Below, piece after piece: positions 33,201 to 43,805 of a DNA stretch of 64,000 nucleotides (the first letter of the stretch is position 1; every line of letters starts with the position of its first letter). Made by a program: the position numbers and the translations under genes. Under the pieces are notes generated by a model that saw nothing but the letters and a program-made list of their open reading frames with translations, had not been told where the DNA came from and made no database searches. This DNA comes from Chara braunii (taxonomy: Eukaryota; Streptophyta; Charophyceae; Charales; Characeae). Where the stretch lies: the NCBI GenBank assembly GCA_003427395.1, contig BFEA01000305.1, positions 143,302 to 207,301 of the forward strand, written 5' to 3'.

Positions 33201-36200
33201 ATCTTTTCTGCCTACAACCAGCACGCCATCACTAGGCACCCGCGCCGGCTTACCTAGACCGCGCCGTGGCGGTCCCGCACGCCCTCCTATGCGCCAGTCC
33301 TACCGTCGGTTGCGCGTACCAAACAAAAACGAGCTTTCATTCCTTAATCAAATCCGTAACACGGTCCGGGTCATTCGACTAGGCCGGCCGCCCGCTCAAT
33401 CAGAAAAAATCACACGCGCACCTTAAAACTGCACGCCCACATACCTTCTAACTTAGCCAAGGCGGGTCCCGGACGTGGTCGTGTCTCGCACGAGTTATTT
33501 TAACCAAACCCATTTTCCTGTCATCTGCAAAAACCAGGGCGGATACCCTTGTAAGGGTATTCGCGCCGACAGCGTGCTTGTGAAGGACGGCATCGACAAC
33601 AGGGTGGTTCTAAAAGCGATTCGGTAGGTCTACGCATCCCGCAGTGCCCGTTTATTTAGGCGTCTCATCAAAACTAGACTCACCTTTGGGCCTGGCGCTA
33701 TTGGTTACAACGTCGGACTTTTATCGAAAACATTTAGGGGTCGGGACGAGCGGCGACAACGTGGGAACATTAGAGTGGCGCGAAGGGACCGAGGGCCCGA
33801 GGTTGAGGGTCTGGCGGGGCTATCCCCCTTGGTTTTGCCGTCGGTGACGTTAGGGCGGGGCTAACATTTTCGTTTTCCTCGTTTGTCACATTCTAACGAT
33901 TAAAAGTTCTAAATAAATTTATTATTATTATTTTATTGTTATTAAAATCATACTCCGATGTCCTTTGGACTTGGATGTGGCGCCGGGCTTAATGGCCGCC
34001 ACGGCGGCCAGGGACCTTGAGCCCGCGCCCCTTTTGACGAACCTCTGGGCGATCTGCCCACAGGGCGGAAGAACGTTTAAAGTGGTGGGATGCCTTTTTT
34101 CGAACGCCTCGTCCACCGACCGTGGTCTATCATGATTGTGAGAGGGTTGGGTGTGGGCATGTTCGATGTGGTCGGGAAGTTGGCGCATTGCGCCTGAGCA
34201 GGATAGCCCAGAAAACGGTGGCGGAGGCCATGGGCCCACGGGGAGCACCGTACCAGCCACGTATGTGCTCAAGCCTCCAACGAGGAAACAAAGGGGGCTG
34301 CACACACCAGCAAGTGGTACCAGCTGGGGGTCGGTCGGGAGCATCAGGGCAGCGGCCTCTAGCAGCACCATGCGAATCACGCATAAGACACGGCATGCCT
34401 GGGCAAAGAAGGGCTGGGGCACTGTGAGAGAATAGCAGCGCTGCCCAACAACCGTCTGTGGGGCTCGGGTATAGGGGCAGAAAACTAATCGAACCGTCCA
34501 GTAGCTAGTTCCCGCGTGAGATTCCCTCAGACACCGTCGGGGTGCTGTAGTCGAGCTCGGCTGGCCGGTGTTTGCTCTAGTGCGGGGAGCCGCACGTTGT
34601 CGGGCTGCGCTGAGCAGAGGAGTAACGGGCGGTGGGTTCGGCCGGGCTGCGTTAGGCAGCGAGCGCAGAGTCACGGGGGAGGTGCAGGACAGGTAGCTGT
34701 GGAAAGATGGTAAGCGCAGAGGGGAAAAACAAAACTTTACCGGAGGAAGTGAGGCCGATGGGGCGACAAAAATCGGTGAATGGACTTGGACAGGGAACCG
34801 CACCGGGTGCATGCTCAGGAGGGCAGAGCGTTGCGATGGGGGATGAGCTATGGCGGAGTTAAAACATGTATATCCTACCTGTTTATTGATGGAAACGGGC
34901 GAGGAAAGAAGGTGGATGGGGGTTTTGGAGGTGGGCGAACCCAAATATGGCGATAGATTTAGTAGGGAGTTAGTAGAATAGGAGATTAGTGGGAGATATG
35001 GTGCGCCGAGATATGGAGGAAGGAAGATATGTAGGAGGGAAAAATCGTATAGCCCGCCTGTTCCTTGATGGAATCAGGCGGGGAAAGATGCGATATAGGG
35101 TTTTTTTAGCAAGGCGAGTAGGATTGTGAAGTTAGTTTTAGATGAAAGTTAATAGAAATAGAGGTAGGAGAGAAAGGGGGTGCGCGAAGATGGCGGGAGA
35201 CCGAATATGGCAGGGAAGGAAAACTGCTATCTCGTTCGTTTCTTGACGGAAACGGGCGAGTAAAGAGGCGAAATGGGGGGTTTAAGGCGTTGCGAGGCAT
35301 TTGGCCTTGGCGGATTTTGACTTGGTGCAGCGGATCGACTGGTGTGGCCAGAAAGTATTGTGCCCAGGAGTAAAGCTCCCTTCGGTTTAAATACACGATG
35401 TATATTTTCGTGCTTTAGGGGAAGATTCACTCACTTTTGCATATTTTAAAACGGGGATCTTGGGATCGTACCTCGTATCCGCCATCTCGGCCAGATGCTT
35501 AGCATAAGTACCACTCGTCGGCGTCGTGGACCCCATTGTCGTGATCGTTCTTGTAGTCACGATATTTGTTATGGTAATCTGTCTGCATTCCGCTGGTCGT
35601 CTCGATCCCGCTGCTCGTGCCATACTCAATATCTGTATCCCGCTCGTAGTCGTTTTTCGGTAAGCGTTCCTTATCGTTTCCACCAGCCTGTATATTTTTG
35701 TGTTCTAGGTGAAGGTTCATTCAATTTTTTATCAGCCTTTCGACGAGAATAGCGGGAGGTGAGTCGTGGGGTTGGAGACATACCTGTTGTCCGGCGCGTT
35801 GCTCATCCTATCGATGGAAGAAGACTCATCTCCATCTCACTGCATGCATGGCTAGAAAGCAGTGTATATTTCCATGTCCCTGTGAAAGATTCCTTCCCGT
35901 CTTGCACGTCGACAGACTGCTCGGATGAAGTGCACGTGGAACTGCTGAATTATATTCGTGAGCTCGAATCCAGACAGCGGACTCGACCATACGCATGAGG
36001 GAGCCGAGGGACATACCTGACCAGCTTCGAGTAAGGAGACTCGTCGTCTTTCCACACATCTGATGGATAATGAAGCAGAGTTGACTTCCCCTCAAGTGTA
36101 CTGTGGTTTGAGGTTGTTTCCTCCTTGCCACGATAGTGTGAACTCCTGATAGCGCTCCTTATGGTATTCACCGTTGTGGTTGTGCTCGTTGTTCAAATCT

Positions 36201-37329
36201 GAGTGAGGCTACGTGTCATGTCCGGTGGTCGTAACTACCAGTTGGATTTAACGGTAAGAATAGTTGGGTACTGACTGCAGAAAGAGAGAGAGAAATAGAG
36301 CAGGACTTACCTGCGTGAGCACGCTGCTGTTCCAAGGGAGAGGTAGTCTTGTGGTCTCGGGGCAAGGAGTTGGGCAGATGCTATGCGTTCGCTGCTTAGC
36401 ACTGAGATTTTGGTTGTGCACGAGGTCTCCAGTTGAGTTGCTGCTTCTGGTCGGAATAGAGGCGCGCGTGTGCTCTATTTGGGCACAACTTGTTTTAAAC
36501 TGCGAGTCGGTAGTTCGGTTGAAGGTTGAAAACCGTATGACTTGGAGGAATCGTCAAGGTTTGTAGAAGGGGTTATTATTGGAAGTCGGAGAGTGATTAG
36601 GAAAACAACGGCTGATGTCTTGACGTTGGTTGACCGAGACACTGTACGTTTCGGTCATCATTACGGGGCGTTGGGCATATCATGGCGTAGAGGCTTGTTG
36701 GGGTGATCAAACTGCAGTGGGGCTACTAATGCGATTTGAGGAGTTGTCAGAACGTCAATATTCGATGGCTTGGCTTCAGATTAGTTAACTGAAGCGCATT
36801 TTGGCCATCAGTGCGGGGCCCTCAGGCGAGATAAGGTATCAAGGTCCTCTCCTGAGAGTTGAGTTGTCCCCCTCTTGTATCTCGAGAGTCACGACCCCTT
36901 ATTGTATCCTTCTAACTCTAAGTCTAATCTATTGGTTCTGAAAGGAAGGCAACAGGCGAGATTGCAACCCGTAGGTCCGCATCAAGACTCTGTGGGGAGT
37001 CTGCACACCGATTGCGGGAGCTCTGCCGAAAATCAGAAGGAGTTCTGGAGGCAGGGAAACTGTAAGGTAACTTTTCATCCCCCTCTATAAACCCAGATTA
37101 TAGCCCCTATCTGTACTACCCATTGCATGTTTGACTGAGTATATGGTGTGCAATTCTACTTTGACTTGTTGTTTGACTTTCAGAACATGAATCAAATAAA
37201 GTAAAGGAATGCATGTAAATCTCAGGTTCAGTTTTCTTGATTGATTGAAAGCAGATTGTAAAAAGAGATTGCATCTGGGAAAGGGCAGGATGAGAAACAG
37301 TTTTCCCGTGAGGTTTGACTGGGTTATCA

Positions 37330-38225
37330 AGGCAGTGATGTCCCTAAAAGTTTGGGGAGACCCAGTGCTTAGTTTATTTTGGATTGTGTGGAACATCAGA
37401 CCATTCTCTAAGTTTAGTAGGTGGTCTGATTGCTCTGGAGGCTGGGAAGTCCCCATAAGTTTGGGGAGACCTAGTGTTGTGGGTTTGCATTGAGAATCAG
37501 ATCATTCTATAAGTTTAGGTGATCTGGTTGCTTTGACTTGCGATGGTTCAATTGTGATTGACTTTTAAGGGACCAAGTGCATTCTGTAAGTTTAGGTGCT
37601 TTGGTTGCCTTGTTTGTTTTGCGATTTTCTTTGTTTATTTGGTTCTGAATGAGGAGGTTTGAGTCATTCTATAAGTTCAGGTGACTCTGCCTCTTCCTGT
37701 TTTTATTCTAAAAGGGTAAATTTGACGGAGGACAGACCATTCTATAAGTTTAGGTGGTCTAGCCCAATGTCTCGCACAAGTTGAATCAGAGAGGAACGAA
37801 TCAGGCTGAGGGTCAGACTGTTCTGTAAGTTCAGGTGGTCTGACTCAAAGCCTCGCACATGCCGGAACCTAAAGGTTACAACTTGGCTATATTCTATTAC
37901 TATCTTATCTATGAACAGGCTTGTCAAGCAGGGTCCCATAAGTTTGGGTAGCCTGACTATAGCCCTATCACAATCTGAAGAGAGTATAATAGAAGGTAAC
38001 TTGGGTCAGCTGAGCATTGTTTCTAAGACGAATGGCTCAGTCCTACGCCCACTTTAAAGATTAAGTTCAGAAAGATGTACATAACTTGGCTATTTAAACA
38101 GTTCAGGGTGACTAGAATGACCTAGTCATACGCCCAAAGAAGAGAGAAGTAGTTGTGCCCTTTGTTTTGTGTATATGCAATGGCTAAGTTAGGCATGTCC
38201 CATAAGTTTGGGTGGCTTCACTTTA
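37330..38225 (+). other. Hairpin array in copy B
   Basis: Colinear with the copy A array (21490-22400), with the same loops (TTCTATAAGTTTAGGTG, TCCCATAAGTTTGGGTG). Some stems are eroded here: the last one has GCTTCAC where copy A has GCCTGAC, breaking pairing with GTTAGGC. Confidence 0.7.
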
Positions 38226-38424
38226 TGTCTTATGTAAGTTGGGTATAAAGGGGCAAACTATTAAAAGATTATGAACTATTGTTTATTCAGATTGACTTGG
38301 GGATGGTGAGAGTACTTACCTTTGTGGTTTGGCCTGCATGTGACTGAGTGAGGTTACTACTTCGTCTGAGTTTCAGTTTGATAGGTAGTTGCTTTAGTTG
38401 CTCGCCATGTGCTAGAGCCCTAAG

Positions 38425-38640
38425 TGTCATAGCACGATTCATAATAACCCGTGCTCATACTAACAAAAGTTTCTCACCGATTTGCCCTAGCCTCAATGGT
38501 CGAGGAAATCGTTAAATAGCGTTGCGCTAAAGAGCACACACCTTTTTATTTCAAACCGGCCCCGTCTTGGTAATCGATGTCGTCGTTGTGTCGACTGCAA
38601 AAGCATAGCCAATAACCTTGTAAGGGTATTTGGTCCGACA
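38425..38640 (-). repeat. Short TGTC...GACA unit related to the TGTCGG element end
   Basis: Read on the minus strand it starts TGTCGGACCAAATACCC, then CTTACAAGGTTATTGGC, a variant of the TGTCGG-element 5' terminus, and ends GAATCGTGCTATGACA after 216 bp. No target duplication is seen. It may be a deletion derivative or the end of a related subfamily. Confidence 0.45.
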
Positions 38641-39276
38641 GCGCCGGTCGGAGCGCCTTCGTTCGTCGTTCGTTATTGGACCTAATCTCGCATTTCTGTC
38701 ATCTTTCAAAATATGTAGTCCTTGCTAGTGTGAGTATGCCCTTAGAGTGTACCCTCTAATCCAGTTCAACTGCTTGTTCACATCACGTCCGATAGTCTTG
38801 TTCATGTCATTAGAAAATTGGTTTGATGGTTTTTTTTTTTTTTTTTTTTTTTTTAAGATAGATCACTTTATTGCTCAACAAAGTTTTGGGTTGGGGACCC
38901 ACAATTCCACCCGAAAAAGTATTTGACAGCATCAGTCAGCTTAGCTTTATGCTTCAGAGCCAGGAGATTGACTAGGAACAAATCCGGTCCCTAAGACCTT
39001 GGCCCTGTTGGCCTTGCTTTGAGCAAAAAAGGAGAAAAAAAGAACAACAGTTGTCATCACGGCCTTAAACGCTACACAAACCAAAGAAAAAGTAAATCTG
39101 AGAAAAGACATAGAACGGCCCTCGTTTCACCTATCCCTAGCTTCTATTCACCTCACTCCTATTCCACCTAACTCGGTGTAAGCTAATTCAGTACTCCCTC
39201 CTCTTTCTCCCTCCCTCTGCCTGTCTTCTGCGACCTTGTCACAATCCAAGTGCCCACGATTCCTCACTAGTTCTTC

Positions 39277-40150
39277 CTAATCCCTACTTAACCATTGGCC
39301 TAACACTAGCCTCTCCCCTTCAATCTTCGCTATCCTCTCGCTCTGACACCACATATCCTTAAACCACTTCAATCCAGGCGCTCTGTTACTGGACTTGCTA
39401 ACTTTTCTCCTCCAGTCCGCCGAGATTGATCTTCGAAGGAGCTCTTTGAAGGTACTTCTAATCTGCTGGTTGGGCCAATCTTTGGATTTGAACACTTTGT
39501 CGTTCCTCTCCTGCCAAATTACTGTAAAACCCACTGCCCTTGTAGCTTGCGCTACGTAGCCCCATCCCTTTGTCTTGGTGTATCCTTCATGTATTTCGCC
39601 CAGCATGCACCATTCCTTTGTCTAGGCAATGCTCCTTCAGTACAACTCTCATAGAATTTGATCCACCAAACCCAGATTCTGCGTGAGACTGGGCAATCCC
39701 ACCATAGGTGGATTATGGATTCAAAGGCCCAGTTGCATCTTCTACATTTCAAGACCACCTTCATACCCCTTTCCGCCAGCCACACTGCGGGGGGAGTCGC
39801 CACCATTGAAACCAGTCACAAGATTGATGCTTGTCTTTGGCGTGGAATCTCTTTCAGTTGTTCCCAACAGGACTTGAGGACTTTGCTGATTCGTGCCAGG
39901 TCTATATCCGACAGTTGCGACCATTTTGTCTTCGCCACCACTTTTAGGTGCTTAATTGGGATTAGGCTCCTGTAGCCCACTTTCTGAGTATAATTAAGCA
40001 GGCATACATTCTCCCCTCATCTTCCCAAGGCCCTCCACTCCCACATTCTCGGGTCTAGCTTCAACTCTGCTAATGGCTTCCCATTAGCAATCAACGCCAA
40101 TGCCTTTGTTTCCTCCTGGTCCCATGTTATCACTCTGACTTGGGACAAAG
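39277..40150 (-). pseudogene. LINE ORF2 C-terminal part with zf-RVT
   Basis: Fragments read TWDQEETKALALIANGKPL, a linker, a TGA in place, then VLKCRRCNWAFESIIHLWWDC, a C-x2-C ... H ... C zinc-binding arrangement typical of zf-RVT. After a frameshift near 39600 come VIWQERNDKVF and a basic tail ending at 39277. The domain is thought to bind the element's RNA. It is separated from the rest of ORF2 by an inverted block. Confidence 0.85.
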
Positions 40151-40159
40151 TCCTGCCCA

Positions 40160-40640
40160 AACTTGGTTGAGACTCTGGCTCTGAGTCCGAACGTGTCGGT
40201 TGCTCCTACAACGAAGGCCGAAGTGTTGGCTCAGCCCATATTTGATAACCCAAATATCATAATAGCAAACGGCCCATGGCTCAAGGCAGACACTCAAAAC
40301 ATGAGCTTAGGAAGATCATGGATAGAGAAGGGTGAACTTAGGATCAGGGATATTTGGGACAGTTTTGCAGAGAATTGGTTGTAAAGCGAGGAAGTGAAAT
40401 CAAAGTTGGGACAACTAAGGGATGTACCGGAAAAGCTAACAGTAGTAATTGAACCTATTCCGATGGAATGGAAAACTTCACTGTCTTCGGATTCGGTGGA
40501 CCTGCCAAGGACCTGGTATACTCAATAAGAGGAGCAGGGGCGCAGCCTCTGGGAACTCAAACAGTTACAGTCAGGCGGTAAAAGGATATTCTTGAAATGG
40601 AACCAGCAGCCCAAAGAGGGGACTTAACTCCTCTGCGTTG
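40160..40640 (+). pseudogene. Inverted internal segment of LINE ORF2
   Basis: On the plus strand, opposite to the surrounding LINE, a frame reads AEVLAQPIFDNPNIIIANG, SWIEKGELRIRDIWDSF and, after a stop, LPRTWYTQ and LKWNQQPKEGT. These resemble the stretch usually lying between the RT thumb and zf-RVT in plant LINEs. The flanking minus-strand blocks (40692-41183 and 39277-40150) lack exactly this stretch, so it is the native segment flipped in place. Confidence 0.75.
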
Positions 40641-40691
40641 GTACGAGTAGAGCAGCATGCACGTCCAAATATCCTCCGGTCTTGGGAGATT

Positions 40692-41183
40692 TCATTCTGC
40701 TGCTAGTGTTCTTTCAGCCAACAGTACCCAGTCCGGAGGTGGGTTTTCTAGGCATGCACGTACAATCCATTTGACTAACATTGCCTCATTATGCTTCTGT
40801 GGGTCTGTCAGACCCAGTCCTCCTTCCTCTCTTGGTAGACAAAGCATTTCCCATGCCACATTTGAGATGAAGGAATTCTGATCTCCGGAAAAGAGTTTCC
40901 AAATAAACCTTGCAGCCCTCCTCCTTATTAGCTTATATGTGCAGAGTCCTATTTTCCTGACTGCCCATACGAACCATAATAGCACAAACAGTGCACTGTT
41001 CATAACCATTGATCTCCCGAAAATTGACATGTGTAGGGCCTTGCCCCATATCGTGATTCGTTGCAGAGCTTTTTGAAGTAGCACACCGTCTTGAGCTGCC
41101 GCACAGTCCATCAATGAGATCTGTTCCTCTAGAAACCTTTGTGAGTCATCTTTTTCTACTTTCGTCATTCCCCATTTTACCAC
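40692..41183 (-). pseudogene. LINE ORF2, post-RT segment
   Basis: 163 residues containing IWGKALHMSIFGRSMVMNSAL, RRRAARFIWKL and LCLPREEGGLGLTDPQKHNEA, the region after the RT palm in plant LINEs (the GGLGL box is diagnostic). It lies in order with the RT block upstream and is followed by the inverted segment. Confidence 0.88.
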
Positions 41184-41222
41184 TTGTTGGAATTGTTCTA
41201 GCAGTAAAAAAACAGATTTGTG

Positions 41223-42305
41223 TCAGTTGATTCCAGCCTCTGATAACTCACAATTGTCGTCTAAGTACTCCTTCAATGCTCTCATTGACTCCTGTGTATA
41301 CTCTGAAATCGCAAATAAGTCGTTTGCCAATGCCTTCACCTTGTATGACGATGTTGCAACTGGCATTCCCCTAATCTGCGGATTATCTCTTATGTTGTTT
41401 AGGACGACTTCAAACTGCAGCGCAAACAACAAAGGAGCTAAGGGGCATCCCTGCCTCAATGATCTGGTCTGAGGAAGCTCCTCTGAGAGTCGGTCATTAA
41501 TCATCACTGTTGTTGTTGAGAACACATACAACGTCTTCCCCCACTTGATAAAATTCGCTCCAAACACCATCTACTTGAGTGTGGTCAGCACGTATGACCA
41601 GTTGACTCTGTCGTATGTTTTTTCTAGGTTGAGCAGGAGGACTGATATGTTCAGGTATTCTCTTTGTACCAGTTCCAGAGTCTCAATGGTTGTGACTATG
41701 TTGTCAAAAATTGATCTTCCCCTTACAAAAGCTGCCTGGTCCGACTTCACGAGATCCGGTAGATAGCGACCGAGCCTCCTTGCCAAAACTTTTGTCAATA
41801 TCTTGTATGAGACATTCAATAATGACACCGGTCTCCAATTCCTGATTTTCGACCTTTCTCCTTTTTTGAACAGTACCGAGATGACGCCTTTGCACATACT
41901 GGTTGCGAGTCTCCCGCCTGTCAGCACCTGATTGTAAATCTCCACCAGATCTGCTTTTATTATTTTCCATAGTTCGGCATATAATTTTGTTGGCAATCCA
42001 TCGCAGCCCGGTGCCTTGCCTTTGGCCATTGCCTTCAGTGCTTCCTTGACTTCTTGTACAGTCACTGACCGGTCCAAATCCAATCTGCCTACTTGAGACA
42101 ACTTTATAAATGTTTTTTCCCAGTGTCTGTTCCCCTCCTGTAACTCCAACGCGACTGCCGCTCCTTGTGTTTGTGAGGTCAGGATGTCTTTATAGTACAT
42201 TGTTGCGTATGAACAAAGCTTTATTAGTTCTTTGACGACTCTCCCTTCACTGTCAAACGGGTGTTTTAGCTCCAGCATTAAGATTGGCGACTTCAAAGGT
42301 AGCAA
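41223..42305 (-). pseudogene. LINE reverse transcriptase
   Basis: Motifs in order: KAPGCDGLP, VLFKKGERSKIRNWRPVSLL, SDQAAFVRGRSIFDNI, LNLEKTYDRVNW, RQGCPLAPLLFAL and ALANDLFAIS. Family consensus has Asp in LDxEKAYD and in the F/Y-ADD box; here both are Asn (LNLEK, LAND), changes needing only G-to-A. A TAG at 41571-41573 interrupts the frame before MVFGANFIKW. The enzyme would prime cDNA at nicked target DNA; this copy is catalytically dead. Confidence 0.92.
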
Positions 42306-42636
42306 CTTTAAGAATGATTATCGCGTCATTCTGTCATATACCACCACTCCCTTCACCTTCAGCCTCTCTGCCCAGACCTCCGACTTACGTACATGAGCCT
42401 CGTCTCACTCTTTTATCAACCTTGCTCATTCCCTTCCTCATACCAATCTTGAGACTGGGTGTTATTCCATTCTCTTTTCCGCACTCTATGCTTCTCTTCA
42501 TCCTTTCCTCCTGCCTTTTCTTCTTATGCGCCAAAATCCGCAAAAAAACGTTCAACAGGTTGGAGAATATGGTCACTCCGAAGTCCCACCATCTTGCTAG
42601 AGAGTCATACTGTGGCTTTGTTTCCTGCAAGTCACT

Positions 42637-43464
42637 TCAAAATCTTTCCATCCAGCCCCTCAACCCCGGATCATCTAGGTTCTGTGTATTTAAATGGAAG
42701 AAACCCTTACCTCTTGTGGCTGATCCCGTTTGTAGTGCCAAGCTGATCGGTTTGTGATCAGACGAAGACTGAGTGTCCACTTTAATATTATTAATAAAAT
42801 CCCACATTCCGGACTTGATGAGGAAGAAGTCCAACCTTCTACTAATAACACCTATGCCTGGTCTTGGGTAAGAAAACCCGGTAAAGCCCTGCTGATCGAG
42901 ATTGTTTAATATGAAAGGATCGATTAAATCTAGGTTTGCCATTACACTAAGCAAGACCTCCTTATCAGGTGTCGCCTGATAACTACCTTCCGGGTCGTCC
43001 AATGTGAGATGCCAATCTCCTACCGCTATAGTTCGATCGCAGTCTGGAATAATATGTACTAATTCCTCAATAAAAATTATTTTCTCTTGCTGGTCCGTCG
43101 GGGTATAGACAGTTACAATTAACCATTTTGAGGACCCATACTCTAACTTTACCCATGCCCATCGTCCCCACAAGTCTGCGTAAAAGTCAACAATTACTGC
43201 CTCTAGACTTTTGTGTATTAGAATGCCTACTCCTCCCATTGAGCCTTGAGCAGGGAACCATAGTTGGGGCCCGTTCCACCAACTCCCTAACGCGTCTATC
43301 TTCTCTTCACTCAGCTTAGTTTCCTGTAAGCACACTACTTGTGCCTTGGTCTCATGGATCCAACTCTTCAGCCTCTCTTTCTTACACCTCCCTCCTGTAT
43401 CCCCCAATCCCCTCACATTCCACGAAGAGACTTTGAGCTTATCCATTCCCACCTCCCTCCACAC
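42637..43464 (-). pseudogene. LINE AP-like endonuclease domain
   Basis: 275 residues beginning with a short leader and then SSWNVRGLG, CLQETKLSE, GGVGILI, AVGDWHLTLDD (for the GDFN box), SRRLDFFLI and SSDHKPISL, the full set of EEP endonuclease motifs. The Asn expected after Asp/Phe in GDFN is replaced (GDWHL). The domain nicks the target to start reverse transcription. The frame is intact here but lost before the RT, about 330 bp downstream. Confidence 0.92.
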
Positions 43465-43511
43465 TCTGTTGGATGGAGTGAGTTTCCTGTGTAAGACCCA
43501 GGCCTTATGGC

Positions 43512-43732
43512 CTACTCGATGACCTTGTCAGCCAGCTGGCAGTGAGGCACGAACGCATAAACTGAGACTGCAACTTTTTGTTTTTTGGTAACTTCGCTTC
43601 CATGTCTGTCAAAAATTTGGCAGATCAACTGGGGGAAATTTTTATCCTCCGGAGATCCTGTTTCTTCTTTTCTGTGATCCACGACATCGAAAGTAGTCGT
43701 CATCCTTCCTGTTCCAGGATTTGCAGTTATCC

Positions 43733-43805
<73 letters not shown>

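Larger units (their letters stand above)
26508..33571 (-). mobile_element. TGTCGG element copy D, full length (7,064 bp)
   Basis: Read on the minus strand it starts TGTCGGCGCGAATACCC (33571) and ends GCGCTCGACA (26508). It is flanked by 4-bp duplications GCGT. Colinear with copy C over its whole length. No protein-coding capacity recognised. TG...CA ends with a 4-bp target duplication are LTR-like, so a giant solo LTR is one reading. A non-autonomous LARD-like or unclassified transposon is another. It contains a hairpin array (29398-30225) and further perfect hairpins in its 3' third. Confidence 0.85.
26207..38420 (+). mobile_element. TGTCGG element copy B, split by copy D
   Basis: The left part (26207-26507) begins TGTCGGTGTGAATACCC. 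The right part resumes at 33576 with GCTTGTGAAGGACGG, continuous with what copy A shows at 17738 onward, and runs to 38420 (GTGCTAGAGCCC). The interruption is copy D plus the duplicated GCGT (26504-26507 and 33572-33575). Similarity to copy A ends at 38420, where a short TGTC...GACA unit follows. The 338-residue minus-strand frame at 33928-34944 is broken in copy A and is not considered a gene. Confidence 0.85.

Noticed and set aside
32257-33426. Several 90-170-residue ORFs in copy D
   Set aside because: Overlapping GC-rich frames on both strands, not shared by copy C at the matching position.
33928-34944. 338-residue minus-strand ORF as a gene
   Set aside because: It lies in TGTCGG copy B. 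The colinear region of copy A (18150-19100) is split into several frames, and the composition is repeat-like with no domain.
17448-38420. Copies A and B as the two LTRs of one giant retrotransposon
   Set aside because: Their right ends differ (22971 versus 38420), no pol domain lies between them, and copies C and D define other ends for the same sequence.
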